A stretch of DNA of 43,632 nt. Origin: Minisyncoccota bacterium. GTDB lineage: Bacteria; Patescibacteriota; Minisyncoccia; Phycocordibacterales; JABAAK01. Positions 1-8,421 of this stretch are shown here, piece by piece; position 1 is the first letter of the stretch; each line of letters starts with the position of its first letter. The stretch lies in contig OY282360.1 of the NCBI GenBank assembly GCA_958295675.1, positions 422,394 to 466,025 of the forward strand, given 5' to 3'. The position numbers and the translations under genes were made by a program. The notes beneath the pieces are model-generated. The model saw nothing but the letters and a program-made list of their open reading frames with translations. It had not been told where the DNA came from and ran no database searches.

Positions 1-3
1 GGG

Positions 4-9
4 TACACT
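4..9 (+). promoter_or_regulatory. -10 box of the LRR-like gene
   Basis: TACACT ends 9 nt before the ATG at 19. This spacing predicts a transcript starting at or very near the start codon. The -35 region lies outside the window. Confidence 0.5.
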
Positions 10-18
10 ACTTTCAGT

Positions 19-1038
19 ATGGCGGATATATGCGAAGAACTACAGAAACAACTGCATGAGTTAGATGTTCTGCGGAAATCGTGTGGCTCTTTGCTTCTCA
101 GAGAAGGAATGGAATCCGATGCGGCAAAGAAAACGATTGAGGAGTTTGATACACTGGCGGAACACTTGCGTGATGAGGTCGCGTTTTACAGACAACCGTA
201 CAGTGAACATTTGGATATACTTGAAAAAAAGATAGACGACAAGAAACCGCTTGACAGACGGGAATGCGGTCTGTTGTACGGTGTGGATCGGTATCCAGGA
301 AATGTCAGTGATGCTGAAAAAGTAAAACGATACACTCTAATAAAGAAAAGAACCGGTGCAGAGAAAAAAGAAGATCTCAAACTTGCGCTTGAGGAACTCA
401 CCCCGCCGAGAGAGATTGATGGTGATTTGGATCTTGGTGATCTCACCTCCGCTGAGGGACTCATCCTGCCGGAAGAGATTGGTGGTGATCTGTGGCTCAA
501 CAGTCTTACTTCCGCTGAGGGACTCATCCTGCCGGAAGAGATTGGTGGTAATCTGTGGCTCAACAGTCTTACTTCCGCGAAAGGACTCACCCTGCCGAGG
601 AAGATTGGTGGTACTCTGGATCTCAGTGGTACTCTGGATCTCAACGGTCTCACCTCCGCTGAAGAACTCACGCTACCTGAAGAGAGTGGTGGTAATCTGT
701 GGCTCAACGGTCTCACTTCCGCGAAAGGACTCACCCTGCCGAGGAAGATTGGTGGTGATCTGTTTCTCAACGGTCTCACTTCCGCTGAAGAACTCACGCT
801 ACCTGAAGAGATTGGTAGCAGTTTGTTTCTCAGCGGTCTCACCTCCGCTGAAGAACTCACGCTACCTGAAGAGATTGGTGGTGAACTGAATCTTGGCGGA
901 CTCACATCCACTGAAGGTATCACCAACTGGCCTGTCAAAATTAGAGGAATTGTGAAAATGAACACAGTACTACCGCAAGAAGAGAAAGCAAAACTGGAGA
1001 AACGGTATCCTGGTCAGGTTGAGTGTGTGAATTCCTAA
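19..1038 (+). CDS. Leucine-rich-repeat-like tandem repeat protein
   Basis: A 339-residue protein with no signal peptide. Residues 1-125 are charged and helical. From about residue 130 to 305 it consists of 20-21-residue repeats with the pattern L-T-S-A-E-G-L-x-L-P-E-E-I-G-G-x-L-x-L. The regular Leu spacing suggests a beta-solenoid or LRR-like fold (inference). At DNA level the unit is 63 bp, and the copies near 463 and 526 are almost identical, so the array is recent or being homogenised. One unit contains a partial internal duplication (G-T-L-D-L twice, near 610-645) that breaks the period. Its stop overlaps the stop of the convergent membrane-protein gene by 4 nt. Function unknown; such repeats often serve protein binding. 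I do not recognise a named family. Confidence 0.85.
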   Translation: MADICEELQKQLHELDVLRKSCGSLLLREGMESDAAKKTIEEFDTLAEHLRDEVAFYRQPYSEHLDILEKKIDDKKPLDRRECGLLYGVDRYPGNVSDAEKVKRYTLIKKRTGAEKKEDLKLALEELTPPREIDGDLDLGDLTSAEGLILPEEIGGDLWLNSLTSAEGLILPEEIGGNLWLNSLTSAKGLTLPRKIGGTLDLSGTLDLNGLTSAEELTLPEESGGNLWLNGLTSAKGLTLPRKIGGDLFLNGLTSAEELTLPEEIGSSLFLSGLTSAEELTLPEEIGGELNLGGLTSTEGITNWPVKIRGIVKMNTVLPQEEKAKLEKRYPGQVECVNS

Positions 1039-2069
1039 TCATCAATAATAAGTTCCGTTTGATCAAAGAAAGGCAGTGCGGATTCAGTTTGTCTCTCCTG
1101 CCACCCTCCATCTGCTATTAACGATCCTTGAAAAGATAGAACAATAATAATGCCAAAAAGTACGATTGAACCGAGAATCAGAGCAGTCCAGAGCAATCCG
1201 GGTGTTTTCAGGGTTTCTTGTGTTTCTCTCCCTATGAGAAGATTGGCGTACAACGAACAATTATAGGTATAAGACAGAAAGAAAAGCAGACAAGATAACA
1301 CAGCACCAATCAAATAAAAAGATAAAATAATTATGAAAGGGAATACAAACAGCAAGGGAAAAAGAAACAGAAAGAAACCGAGCATGATAGCGAACAGAAC
1401 TAAGAAAATAATCAATATATAGAGAAAAAATCTGAAGAAAACGCCCCACCACCTACCGCGAACATAAGAGTAGCTCTTTTTAAGTGCTTCCATGGCACTT
1501 GTTCGCTCTGCGGTGAGAATAAACAATGCCTGGGAGAAGTATATGGTACAGGAAAACACGAACGGAATTGAAACGATAAAGCCGATAAGATACGGAATAA
1601 ATGCAGGCACAACCGAAATTTCAAATGTAGTGAACAGCGCACCGGTGACAATAGGCAGAAAGCTGACAATAAAAATAAAAGAACTTAAAATAAAGAAAGC
1701 AAACAGCGAAAAAGAACGCTTCAATGTCGCGGCAAGAGATGCGAAAACACCAGTATCATTCTTGGTAATCTCTGTAAAAATAGAAATAAGAGAAAGAGGA
1801 TACAATCCACCTACCAGCCATAGAGTAACAGGCAAGATTATCCGGAAGAAATCACTTAAAAAAATGAACAACAAAGGACCGAGCACAAGGAGTGCAATAA
1901 ACCAAACAATACTGAGAAGAAAAGTTGCACCGAGATATTTCCAAAAATACTGCCTGAGTAGTCCGAAAGCTGATTTGAAAAGAGTGAAAACACCCGCAAG
2001 TTTTGGTTCAACATTTGATTCAGTCGGCTCAGCATTCGGCGTGCCGGTTCTGGTTGGATTGATATTCAT
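1035..2069 (-). CDS. Polytopic membrane protein
   Basis: 344 residues. After about 25 soluble residues there are roughly seven or eight hydrophobic segments. Between segments lies an A-M-E-A-L-K-K-S-Y-x-x-V-R-G motif followed by W-W. That motif resembles the amphipathic linker of DUF975 and glycerophosphodiester-phosphodiesterase membrane-domain proteins, which are structural membrane modules of unclear activity. The C-terminus is short and charged. The gene is divergent from the secreted PG-binding protein. A TATACT on this strand at 2100-2105 would give a leader of roughly 25 nt. Substrate or role unknown. Confidence 0.8.
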   Translation of the reverse strand: MNINPTRTGTPNAEPTESNVEPKLAGVFTLFKSAFGLLRQYFWKYLGATFLLSIVWFIALLVLGPLLFIFLSDFFRIILPVTLWLVGGLYPLSLISIFTEITKNDTGVFASLAATLKRSFSLFAFFILSSFIFIVSFLPIVTGALFTTFEISVVPAFIPYLIGFIVSIPFVFSCTIYFSQALFILTAERTSAMEALKKSYSYVRGRWWGVFFRFFLYILIIFLVLFAIMLGFFLFLFPLLFVFPFIIILSFYLIGAVLSCLLFFLSYTYNCSLYANLLIGRETQETLKTPGLLWTALILGSIVLFGIIIVLSFQGSLIADGGWQERQTESALPFFDQTELIIDD

Positions 2070-2163
2070 ATAGCATCCATATAAAATAAACTAAAATAAA
2101 GTATACACTGCATTTTTTCATAGTACAGTAAATTATCCACTTATGGCATACTACACACTGTAT

Positions 2164-4224
2164 ATGAGGGTATCTCTCACAGCAGAAAAAGAAAGAATAT
2201 ACGGAATACTATGCTGTATAAGCGTATTTTTGCTCGTCTATTGTGTGCCGTCAGCAATAAGCGTTACTGCCGAAACCAGTACACCGCCGATTATTCTTGC
2301 CGGTATTCTTGATTTAGAGCAAATGAACGGCGGTGATTTAATATACAGTGCTGATGCGGGTTCATTGCTCCACGATCCAATGTTTGCATTACACGGCAAC
2401 ACATACACAATAGCCGAAGTGCGGGTAAAACCGACTGAATTCCTACTGCGCATACAGCAGGAAGGACAGGAAACAGATGAACAATCCGTCCTGAACGGTC
2501 ATTACATGGTATTCAAGAGAAATTTTTCCGTCATCGGATATATTGATGCGGTACATTTTGCGTCTGATACTGATGAGCCGAATCTTTCATCGGTGCTGCT
2601 GTCCCGTGTGACCGGCTTACAGCAGGATGATTTTCTCAGACACATTACCTTTGAAATAACGCGAAAGAAACCGGATACAATAAACCGATATCCGGAAGAG
2701 ATACAGCAGTTCGGAGATATAGAGCACGCGCTGACAGACGGATCGCTGACAATAGATCTAAGGGAATATTTTGCCGATCCGGAACGCAGCAATATAAGCG
2801 CGGAAGTTGATACTGTCGGCGATTGTTGTATTGTTCGCGCTGAAACCGTGGAACACGCGCTGACCATAACACCAATTACCCCCGGTACTATAACAGCGGA
2901 TATACGCGTGTACGATGCTACAGGTCTGATGACAACAAAAGAGATTGAAATCACCATCACTTCCGGCGATCCGGCATCCGCTGTTGATGTTATATCACCG
3001 CGCATAGTAACCGAAGGAGTATTGAAAGTTGTGTCATCTAGAGATCCTTCTATAAGTATCGTGATTGACCACCGGCAGGCCGCGCAGGAGGATTTGGAAA
3101 TAGTGTTCGGAGGAAACCGTGCCTGTGGTCAACTTACGGCGAACGATATTCATGGCACTACTGTCGGCGGTATGCCGGTTGGGACACTGTACACCGGCAC
3201 GCTTACCGGCGGTATCGCTGAAATGCCGGTTGTGTATTACGGATATGATACTGATGCGGATATCGGCCACCTCATCCCGTCAGTCATAGAAATGAATGAT
3301 ACGGTATTTAATATTAAAAAACTGATACACACATACGCGCATACACCGCGAATACAAATGCAAATTGAACCGGAGGATATTGAACAAATACCGACAGAAG
3401 ATATATTTGCCGAATACCACCTTGTGTTCAGAGGAAGAAACGGTATTGTGATCGGATCAGTTCCGATGGAAAAAACAGTATTGAAAGATGCCACATATCA
3501 TCTGAGCGCAGACAATATATTAGCGGTGCATCAAAAATGGTTTGATGGTACTGAGAACATGACGGTAGAAATTACCCGGACACGACCGGGCGAAATAGGC
3601 ACATTGTCACCTCAGACCTACACTATACCGATTAAAGGTCCGTCGGGTATCTATGACGGATGCGCGCTTTCAGTACTGGATACATCCGGTAATCGGGCAA
3701 ACGAATGGGTTCCGCTTTCTATTTTCACAATTTTCAGGAGTAAAGAAGAGGAAGAAGCGTTGTATCAGCAGGTGCGCGGACCGGCTATTCCGAAACAACT
3801 GCCGACACCGAAAAAACAGCATACTTTGTTCCGTTCCAGAGAGGAAATAAAATCACAGAGAACATTGATTGAAATGAGACGACTCGCGATTAAGTTAGCG
3901 GATCCTGGAGTAAGTATCAGCAGTGTGCAGCATGTGCCTATCGGCAGACGAGCGGAAATTCCCGAAGTGCGTGATTTGCAGATATTTTTGAATATAGCCG
4001 GTTATACCGTAGCGCATACCGGACCGGGTTCCAGAGGCAGTGAAACCATGTACTTCGGTCCGGCGACACAACGCGCGCTTGAAGCATTCCAAAAAGAAAA
4101 CAATATACCGGTAACCGGAGAATTTGACCAAAAAACACAGGAAACAATTCTTATTTTTGCCACACAGCACTTTTTATTAGAATCATCTGACGATATCTCA
4201 GACACCAGAAATATTGACCTATAG
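2164..4224 (+). CDS. Secreted protein with C-terminal peptidoglycan-binding domain
   Basis: About 686 residues from the ATG at 2164; an in-frame ATG at 2143 is the alternative. I prefer 2164 because CATACT at 2147-2152 lies just upstream of it, in the pattern seen across this window. The N-terminus is a charged stretch followed by a hydrophobic segment, i.e. a signal peptide or anchor. The long middle (about 30-560) has no motif I recognise and could be beta-rich adhesin-like modules. Residues ~600-665 look like a PG_binding_1 domain (V-R-D-L-Q-I-F-L, then F-G-P-A-T-Q-R-A-L-E-A-F-Q). It converges on the lytic transglycosylase gene with a 6-nt stop overlap. A cell-wall-attached surface protein is likely. 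Confidence 0.8.
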   Translation: MRVSLTAEKERIYGILCCISVFLLVYCVPSAISVTAETSTPPIILAGILDLEQMNGGDLIYSADAGSLLHDPMFALHGNTYTIAEVRVKPTEFLLRIQQEGQETDEQSVLNGHYMVFKRNFSVIGYIDAVHFASDTDEPNLSSVLLSRVTGLQQDDFLRHITFEITRKKPDTINRYPEEIQQFGDIEHALTDGSLTIDLREYFADPERSNISAEVDTVGDCCIVRAETVEHALTITPITPGTITADIRVYDATGLMTTKEIEITITSGDPASAVDVISPRIVTEGVLKVVSSRDPSISIVIDHRQAAQEDLEIVFGGNRACGQLTANDIHGTTVGGMPVGTLYTGTLTGGIAEMPVVYYGYDTDADIGHLIPSVIEMNDTVFNIKKLIHTYAHTPRIQMQIEPEDIEQIPTEDIFAEYHLVFRGRNGIVIGSVPMEKTVLKDATYHLSADNILAVHQKWFDGTENMTVEITRTRPGEIGTLSPQTYTIPIKGPSGIYDGCALSVLDTSGNRANEWVPLSIFTIFRSKEEEEALYQQVRGPAIPKQLPTPKKQHTLFRSREEIKSQRTLIEMRRLAIKLADPGVSISSVQHVPIGRRAEIPEVRDLQIFLNIAGYTVAHTGPGSRGSETMYFGPATQRALEAFQKENNIPVTGEFDQKTQETILIFATQHFLLESSDDISDTRNIDL

Positions 4225-5757
4225 ATTATTTCTTCTGAGAAAATCAATATCCCGCTCAAACATGCGCGCATTTGAGACCACGGCACGGCAATAATTCAGC
4301 GCAATGCGGGATTCCCAGTTTTCTCCGGCATAGTAGCGGCGTGCTGCGCGGCATTCATCCCGTTCCGCACCGAGGTTACGCAGGTACAAAGCGGATGCAA
4401 AAAATGCATCCCGCGGATTCCACGGATCAGACGGTTTGTCTGATTTGGTCACTCGCCGCACAAGATCCCGGTTCGGTCGGTACTCCCATGATCCGCCATA
4501 AAAATTAAGTTGATTTATTGCATTACGCGTTGCGGGTCCGACTTCTCCCGTGCCTCGAGTACGATTGTACTGCTCTAAAATGCGTTTCTTATACCGCTCC
4601 TGAAACGCAACGATTGCCTTGCCGAGTGCCGGAGTATAGATGCTTTCCGCATCATCAGTATCCGTTCCACCGTTCTCCGAAACGGTAAAACCATTGTGAT
4701 TGAGAAAAGAACGCAATCGCCGCACATCATCACCGGTGCTGCCTACAACCATTCTTCTGTCACGCCGAATGACACCATCCGTCGGCAAGCAGGTATTTGT
4801 TTCAGTATTTATTAATCCGCCATAGCATACCCAGGTTGACGGGATAAACTGCGCCGGACCCATGGCACCGCCCCAGCCGAAACCGGGATTTGCTGAGACC
4901 GGCGTTGTTTCCGGATTATAACCTAACAGTTTTGTAATAACCGGAAAAAGCGGCTGATCACGGGTCGGGTGCATATCAGCGCGGTAAGTTCCGGAACCGA
5001 TATTGTGACCAAGATCAGATTCGTTCTTAATAAGACCGAGAAGAAAGGCAGGTCTGACACCGGTTGTTCTGGATGCCTGTTTTGCATATTCAAGAGCTTG
5101 TTCAAAAGAGATCGCGGCACCTCCGCGGAGTCCGAAAATATGACCTCGTATGGAAGCGGATCTGTTTGAATACACATTAATCCTATCCTCAATATCCTGC
5201 TCAAGTGATGACTGATGCGCGAGTATTACCTGTTTTTCTTCTAAGTAGCGCTGCACCTGTTCGGCAAATATCTGCTGCTGCCGCTGCATTGTCTCCTGTT
5301 CCTGCTGTTTCTTCTCTAAAAAAATAACTTGCTGCTCAAGAAGTATCACAAGTTCAGCGGCATCCTCCGCACTTCTTGTTTTTAATATTTCCTGAGCATG
5401 AGCAATTGCGCGCCGTATGTCGCTAATTTCTGTCTGCAACTCAACAATAGCGTGTCTGTTCAGCTGCATATTAAGCAACAAAGATTGCACTTCCCTATCA
5501 ATCAGCACAATGTTATGCTGAGCGCGCGTTTTTTCCTCTACCTGATTCTCTAATAGTGTTTCTGTCTCAAAAATCTTCTGTTCGCATATCGCAAGTACTT
5601 TTTCAAGTGTTTCCGTATCTGCATCGCTGTCAGCAACACAGGCATCTGTCTCTTCGGCATACGCAAGAAATACAGCACCGGTAAAAAAGAAAGAGGATAA
5701 TAAAAAAGTACACACCAATAGTGGTATGTGTTGCTGTCCGCGCTTCTCTGTATGCAT
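4219..5757 (-). CDS. MltB-like lytic murein transglycosylase with coiled coil and nested PG-binding domain
   Basis: About 512 residues from the ATG at 5757, preferred over 5763 because TATACT at 5766-5771 then lies 8 nt upstream. Order: hydrophobic signal/anchor (~10-32), a long Glu/Gln-rich coiled coil (~45-190), then a lysozyme-like catalytic part. The latter has L-I-K-N-E-S-D-L-G (probable catalytic Glu) and G-A-M-G-P-A-Q-F-I-P-S-T-W, typical of MltB/SLT_2 enzymes that cleave peptidoglycan glycan strands. A PG-binding segment (~340-415; V-R-R-L-R-S-F-L, then G-P-A-T-R-N-A-I) separates this from the C-terminal part (D-A-F-F-A-S-A-L-Y-L-R-N-L-G). The binding module therefore appears inserted inside the catalytic fold. 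Cell-wall remodelling is the likely role. Confidence 0.88.
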   Translation of the reverse strand: MHTEKRGQQHIPLLVCTFLLSSFFFTGAVFLAYAEETDACVADSDADTETLEKVLAICEQKIFETETLLENQVEEKTRAQHNIVLIDREVQSLLLNMQLNRHAIVELQTEISDIRRAIAHAQEILKTRSAEDAAELVILLEQQVIFLEKKQQEQETMQRQQQIFAEQVQRYLEEKQVILAHQSSLEQDIEDRINVYSNRSASIRGHIFGLRGGAAISFEQALEYAKQASRTTGVRPAFLLGLIKNESDLGHNIGSGTYRADMHPTRDQPLFPVITKLLGYNPETTPVSANPGFGWGGAMGPAQFIPSTWVCYGGLINTETNTCLPTDGVIRRDRRMVVGSTGDDVRRLRSFLNHNGFTVSENGGTDTDDAESIYTPALGKAIVAFQERYKKRILEQYNRTRGTGEVGPATRNAINQLNFYGGSWEYRPNRDLVRRVTKSDKPSDPWNPRDAFFASALYLRNLGAERDECRAARRYYAGENWESRIALNYCRAVVSNARMFERDIDFLRRNNL

Positions 5758-5765
5758 ATACATAC

Positions 5766-5771
5766 AGTATA
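5766..5771 (-). promoter_or_regulatory. -10 box of the lytic transglycosylase gene
   Basis: TATACT on the minus strand, 8 nt before the ATG at 5757 but only 2 nt before the ATG at 5763. The spacing supports 5757 as the start. Confidence 0.5.
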
Positions 5772-5839
5772 TATCGTCAGTATATAATTTGAAATACGCA
5801 GATTAGAACAGGGATATAGGGTCAAATGGTACACTATTC

Positions 5840-7309
5840 ATGAAGCAATCAACTATGCCACAAGTACAAGAACACGATACAAAGAAAAAGGCATATTTTA
5901 TCGGCATCGCCGGCGCGGGAATGAGTGCCACCGCTCAACTTTTAAAAACACTCGGCTGGGAGGTGAGCGGTTCTGATCAGGGCGCGTATCCGCCGATTAC
6001 CACATATCTTGAGAAGCGCGGTATCCCGTACACAACTGTTTACAATAAAAATAATGTTCCTATGGATGCTGATCTTGTGGTTGTGGGAAAGCATGCAGGA
6101 CTTACTAAAGAAGAGAATGAGGAAGTCGCGTTTGTATATAACAATAATTTCACCATACAATCATTTCCTGAAGTTCTTAACAAACTAACAAAAGATACCG
6201 GCAATATCGTCTGTGTCGGCAGTCACGGCAAATCAACCTGCGCCGGCATACTGGCATGGTGCCTTGCCGAACAGGATCCGAGTTTTTTTATCGGTGCCGT
6301 GCCGTATAACCTTGAAACAAACGCGCAATCAGGCAAAGGAAACTTGTTCGTGCTTGAGGGTGATGAATATCCGGCATCAAACACGGACAATACTTCAAAA
6401 TTTCTCTACTACAACGCATCCGATGTACTCCTCACTTCCCTGGAGCATGATCACCTGAATATATTCAAAACACAGGAAGAGTACACTGCCCCATTTCTGC
6501 GACTTATTGAATCGCTTCCCACAAACGGTTTGGTAGTCGCGAGCGGCAAGGATAGACAGATACAAAAAACAATACCTCAGATACAAAGAAAAGTTATAAC
6601 CTACAGCACAGACGAGGATATAGAAACTGATTGGTACGCGAAAAACATCACCTATGGAGAAGAAACAACTTTTGATGTATACCGAGACCGGACTCATATC
6701 ACAACACTGACAACTACCCTACTCGGACAGCATAATGTAGAAAATATAATCGGTGCTTCCGTGTTACTGCTTGAGAAAAAATATAGTACCGAAAAAGATT
6801 TGCAGAAAAGAATACATACATTCACCGGCATTGAGCGAAGATTGGATAAAAAAATAACTGATTCAGTGATCCCGCTGTACGAAGGTTTCGGTTCATCACA
6901 AAGCAAGGTGCGCTCCGCAATAGAAGCGATAAAAACACATTACGATAACAAACGGCTTTTGGTTATCTTTGAACCGCATGCTATTTCATGGAGAAAAAAA
7001 GAATATACTTCCAAATACCAAAAACTTTTCAAAGAGGCGAACAAGGTATATGTCTATATTGACTCTGTCCCGGAACCGAAAGATAACACCACTATATCAG
7101 GCAGTGACATACTTACTCACATTCAAAAAGAAAGCGGTGCGGATGCGGTACAGCTTCACAAGGATTGCACTCCGCTTCTTCAGGAAATACAACAGGAAGA
7201 TATCATCCTGTTTCTTTCTTCGGGCAATATGGATGGCGCGCTTCAAACGCTTATTCAAACATTAAAACAGCAATTTTCACCAAGGCAAAACAGGAGAATA
7301 TCTGAGTAA
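5840..7309 (+). CDS. mpl: Mpl/MurC-type UDP-N-acetylmuramate ligase
   Basis: 489 residues, the usual size for an ATP-dependent Mur ligase. The N-terminal nucleotide-binding domain shows F-I-G-I-A-G-A-G-M-S and S-G-S-D-x-x-x-Y-P-P. The second is characteristic of Mpl (UDP-MurNAc:L-Ala-gamma-D-Glu-mDAP ligase, cell-wall recycling). The P-loop G-S-H-G-K-S-T is at 127-133, followed by E-G-D-E-Y and L-E-H-D-H-L-N-I-F. A C-terminal ligase domain contains F-E-P-H. Overall it is closer to Mpl than to classical MurC. With no separate murC visible here, it could supply the MurC step (inference). TACACT at 5830-5835 lies 4 nt before the ATG; the ATG at 5855 is an alternative. Confidence 0.85.
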   Translation: MKQSTMPQVQEHDTKKKAYFIGIAGAGMSATAQLLKTLGWEVSGSDQGAYPPITTYLEKRGIPYTTVYNKNNVPMDADLVVVGKHAGLTKEENEEVAFVYNNNFTIQSFPEVLNKLTKDTGNIVCVGSHGKSTCAGILAWCLAEQDPSFFIGAVPYNLETNAQSGKGNLFVLEGDEYPASNTDNTSKFLYYNASDVLLTSLEHDHLNIFKTQEEYTAPFLRLIESLPTNGLVVASGKDRQIQKTIPQIQRKVITYSTDEDIETDWYAKNITYGEETTFDVYRDRTHITTLTTTLLGQHNVENIIGASVLLLEKKYSTEKDLQKRIHTFTGIERRLDKKITDSVIPLYEGFGSSQSKVRSAIEAIKTHYDNKRLLVIFEPHAISWRKKEYTSKYQKLFKEANKVYVYIDSVPEPKDNTTISGSDILTHIQKESGADAVQLHKDCTPLLQEIQQEDIILFLSSGNMDGALQTLIQTLKQQFSPRQNRRISE

Positions 7310-7371
7310 ATAGGTTTCACAAGCGGATGGCGACATCGTCTAAAGACATATAAAATATATATAAAACAATA

Positions 7372-7377
7372 TACACT
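7372..7377 (+). promoter_or_regulatory. -10 box of the Nudix gene
   Basis: TACACT located 8 nt before the ATG at 7386 and only 2 nt before the ATG at 7380. It favours the downstream start. Confidence 0.45.
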
Positions 7378-7385
7378 ATATGCAT

Positions 7386-7874
7386 ATGGAAGACAGGTAT
7401 TTACATGAAGTCGCCATTACCGGTATCATTGTTAAAGATAAAACATATCTGATCACTAAAAGATCAGCGAATAAAAAACGGTTCCCAAATATGTGGACAG
7501 TACCCGGAGGAAAATTAGAAACACAGGATTATATGCACTTACCGAAAGAAAGCAATGATTATTGGTATAATGTGCTTGAAAAAGTTCTTCGCCGGGAAAT
7601 TATGGAGGAGGTTGGCATACACATTAAAAATATTATCTATGTAACGAGTTTAGCAACGATACATAAAGATGGTAATCCTTCATTAGTGCTGTCCTGTATG
7701 GCAGATTATGATTCCGGTGATATTACACTTAAAAAAGATGAAAACGATGATTTTTGTTGGGTAACAGTTGAAGAAGCGAAGGAGTACAATCTCATTGACG
7801 GCATATATGATGAATTGGTTATGGCGGAAAATATGCGAACAGTACAAAAAAGTGAATGGAAAAGATATAATTGA
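7386..7874 (+). CDS. Nudix hydrolase
   Basis: About 162 residues. Nudix enzymes hydrolyse nucleoside diphosphates linked to another moiety. The fold is indicated by V-A-I-T-G-I-I-V near the start, W-T-V-P-G-G-K-L-E, and R-E-I-M-E-E-V-G-I, which carries the metal-binding REUXEEXGU core. Between the G-G-K-L-E part and the R-E-x-x-E-E part there is an extra ~14-residue segment (Y-M-H-L-P-K-E-S and following) relative to the canonical 23-residue box. Substrate cannot be predicted. It stands alone between the Mur ligase and the tRNA pair. Confidence 0.85.
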   Translation: MEDRYLHEVAITGIIVKDKTYLITKRSANKKRFPNMWTVPGGKLETQDYMHLPKESNDYWYNVLEKVLRREIMEEVGIHIKNIIYVTSLATIHKDGNPSLVLSCMADYDSGDITLKKDENDDFCWVTVEEAKEYNLIDGIYDELVMAENMRTVQKSEWKRYN

Positions 7875-7943
7875 TAAACTATGAGGTAATCTGTCGGAAA
7901 GATGGTTTGCCCACACCATGGTGCATATGCGGCGACCTCTATG

Positions 7944-8015
7944 TGACCCCACGGGGAATCGAACCCCGGTTTTCGCCGTGAAAGGGCGATGTCCTAGCCG
8001 CTAGACGATGGGGCC
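7944..8015 (-). tRNA. tRNA-Glu (anticodon UUC)
   Basis: Read on the minus strand, the acceptor arm GGCCCCA pairs with TGGGGTC (one G-U pair). The D-arm contains TAGCGGCTAGGA. The anticodon stem TCGCC/GGCGA encloses the loop CTTTCAC, giving anticodon TTC. The T-arm is CCGGG-GTTCGAT-CCCCG type. CCA is not encoded. Confidence 0.95.
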
Positions 8016-8088
8016 GGATATGTATAGGATATACAAATACTACCATATATAAGACGACACATAAAGCGGGATATCGCAATGTCTATAG

Positions 8089-8162
8089 TGCTGACGGGTG
8101 GAATTGAACCACCGACCTTGGGTTTATGAGTCCCACGCTCTAACCAACTGAGCTACGCCAGC
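8089..8162 (-). tRNA. tRNA-Met (anticodon CAU)
   Basis: Minus strand: acceptor GCTGGCG pairs with CGTCAGC, the D-arm has the usual AGCTCAGTTGGTTAGAGC, and the anticodon loop CTCATAA gives CAT. The paired first base pair (G1-C72) argues against initiator tRNA. Elongator Met is the simplest reading; a lysidine-modified tRNA-Ile2 cannot be formally excluded. It lies 73 nt upstream of tRNA-Glu on the same strand. Confidence 0.92.
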
Positions 8163-8221
8163 AGAAACGCGACACTTCTCGCGCACAATATAATCGTACC
8201 ATAAAACTATTTTCCACAATA

Positions 8222-8416
8222 TTATCCGGTTTTATCAATAAAAACAACACCCGCATTGGATGCAGATGTTGTTTCTTCAGAGATAGTATCAATGTCTTGA
8301 CTATCTGTAGATTCAGTGAAAATGGTGTTTCGGAGAGAAAGATGCGGATTAAGCGTCAGCAAAAAGTAGAGGACAAAGAGATTAGGCACAATGAGCAGAA
8401 CAACCCACAACTTCAT
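8222..8416 (-). CDS. Small single-span membrane protein, hypothetical
   Basis: 64 residues: one N-terminal hydrophobic segment (V-V-L-L-I-V-P-N-L-F-V-L-Y-F-L-L, ~4-22), then a Ser/Thr/Asp-rich tail. No family recognised. CATACT at 8424-8429 lies 7 nt before the ATG, a leaderless-type arrangement that supports a real gene. The gene downstream of its start belongs to another secreted protein on the same strand. Confidence 0.55.
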   Translation of the reverse strand: MKLWVVLLIVPNLFVLYFLLTLNPHLSLRNTIFTESTDSQDIDTISEETTSASNAGVVFIDKTG

Positions 8417-8421
8417 GAATC

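Noticed and set aside
186-965. 259-residue minus-strand frame opposite the LRR-like gene
   Set aside because: Same effect of the 63-bp tandem repeats; composition is Ser/Arg/Pro-rich and mirrors the real coding strand.
8089-8162. Initiator tRNA-fMet
   Set aside because: G1-C72 is paired, whereas bacterial initiators have a mismatch there; the anticodon stem also lacks three consecutive G-C pairs at the loop end.
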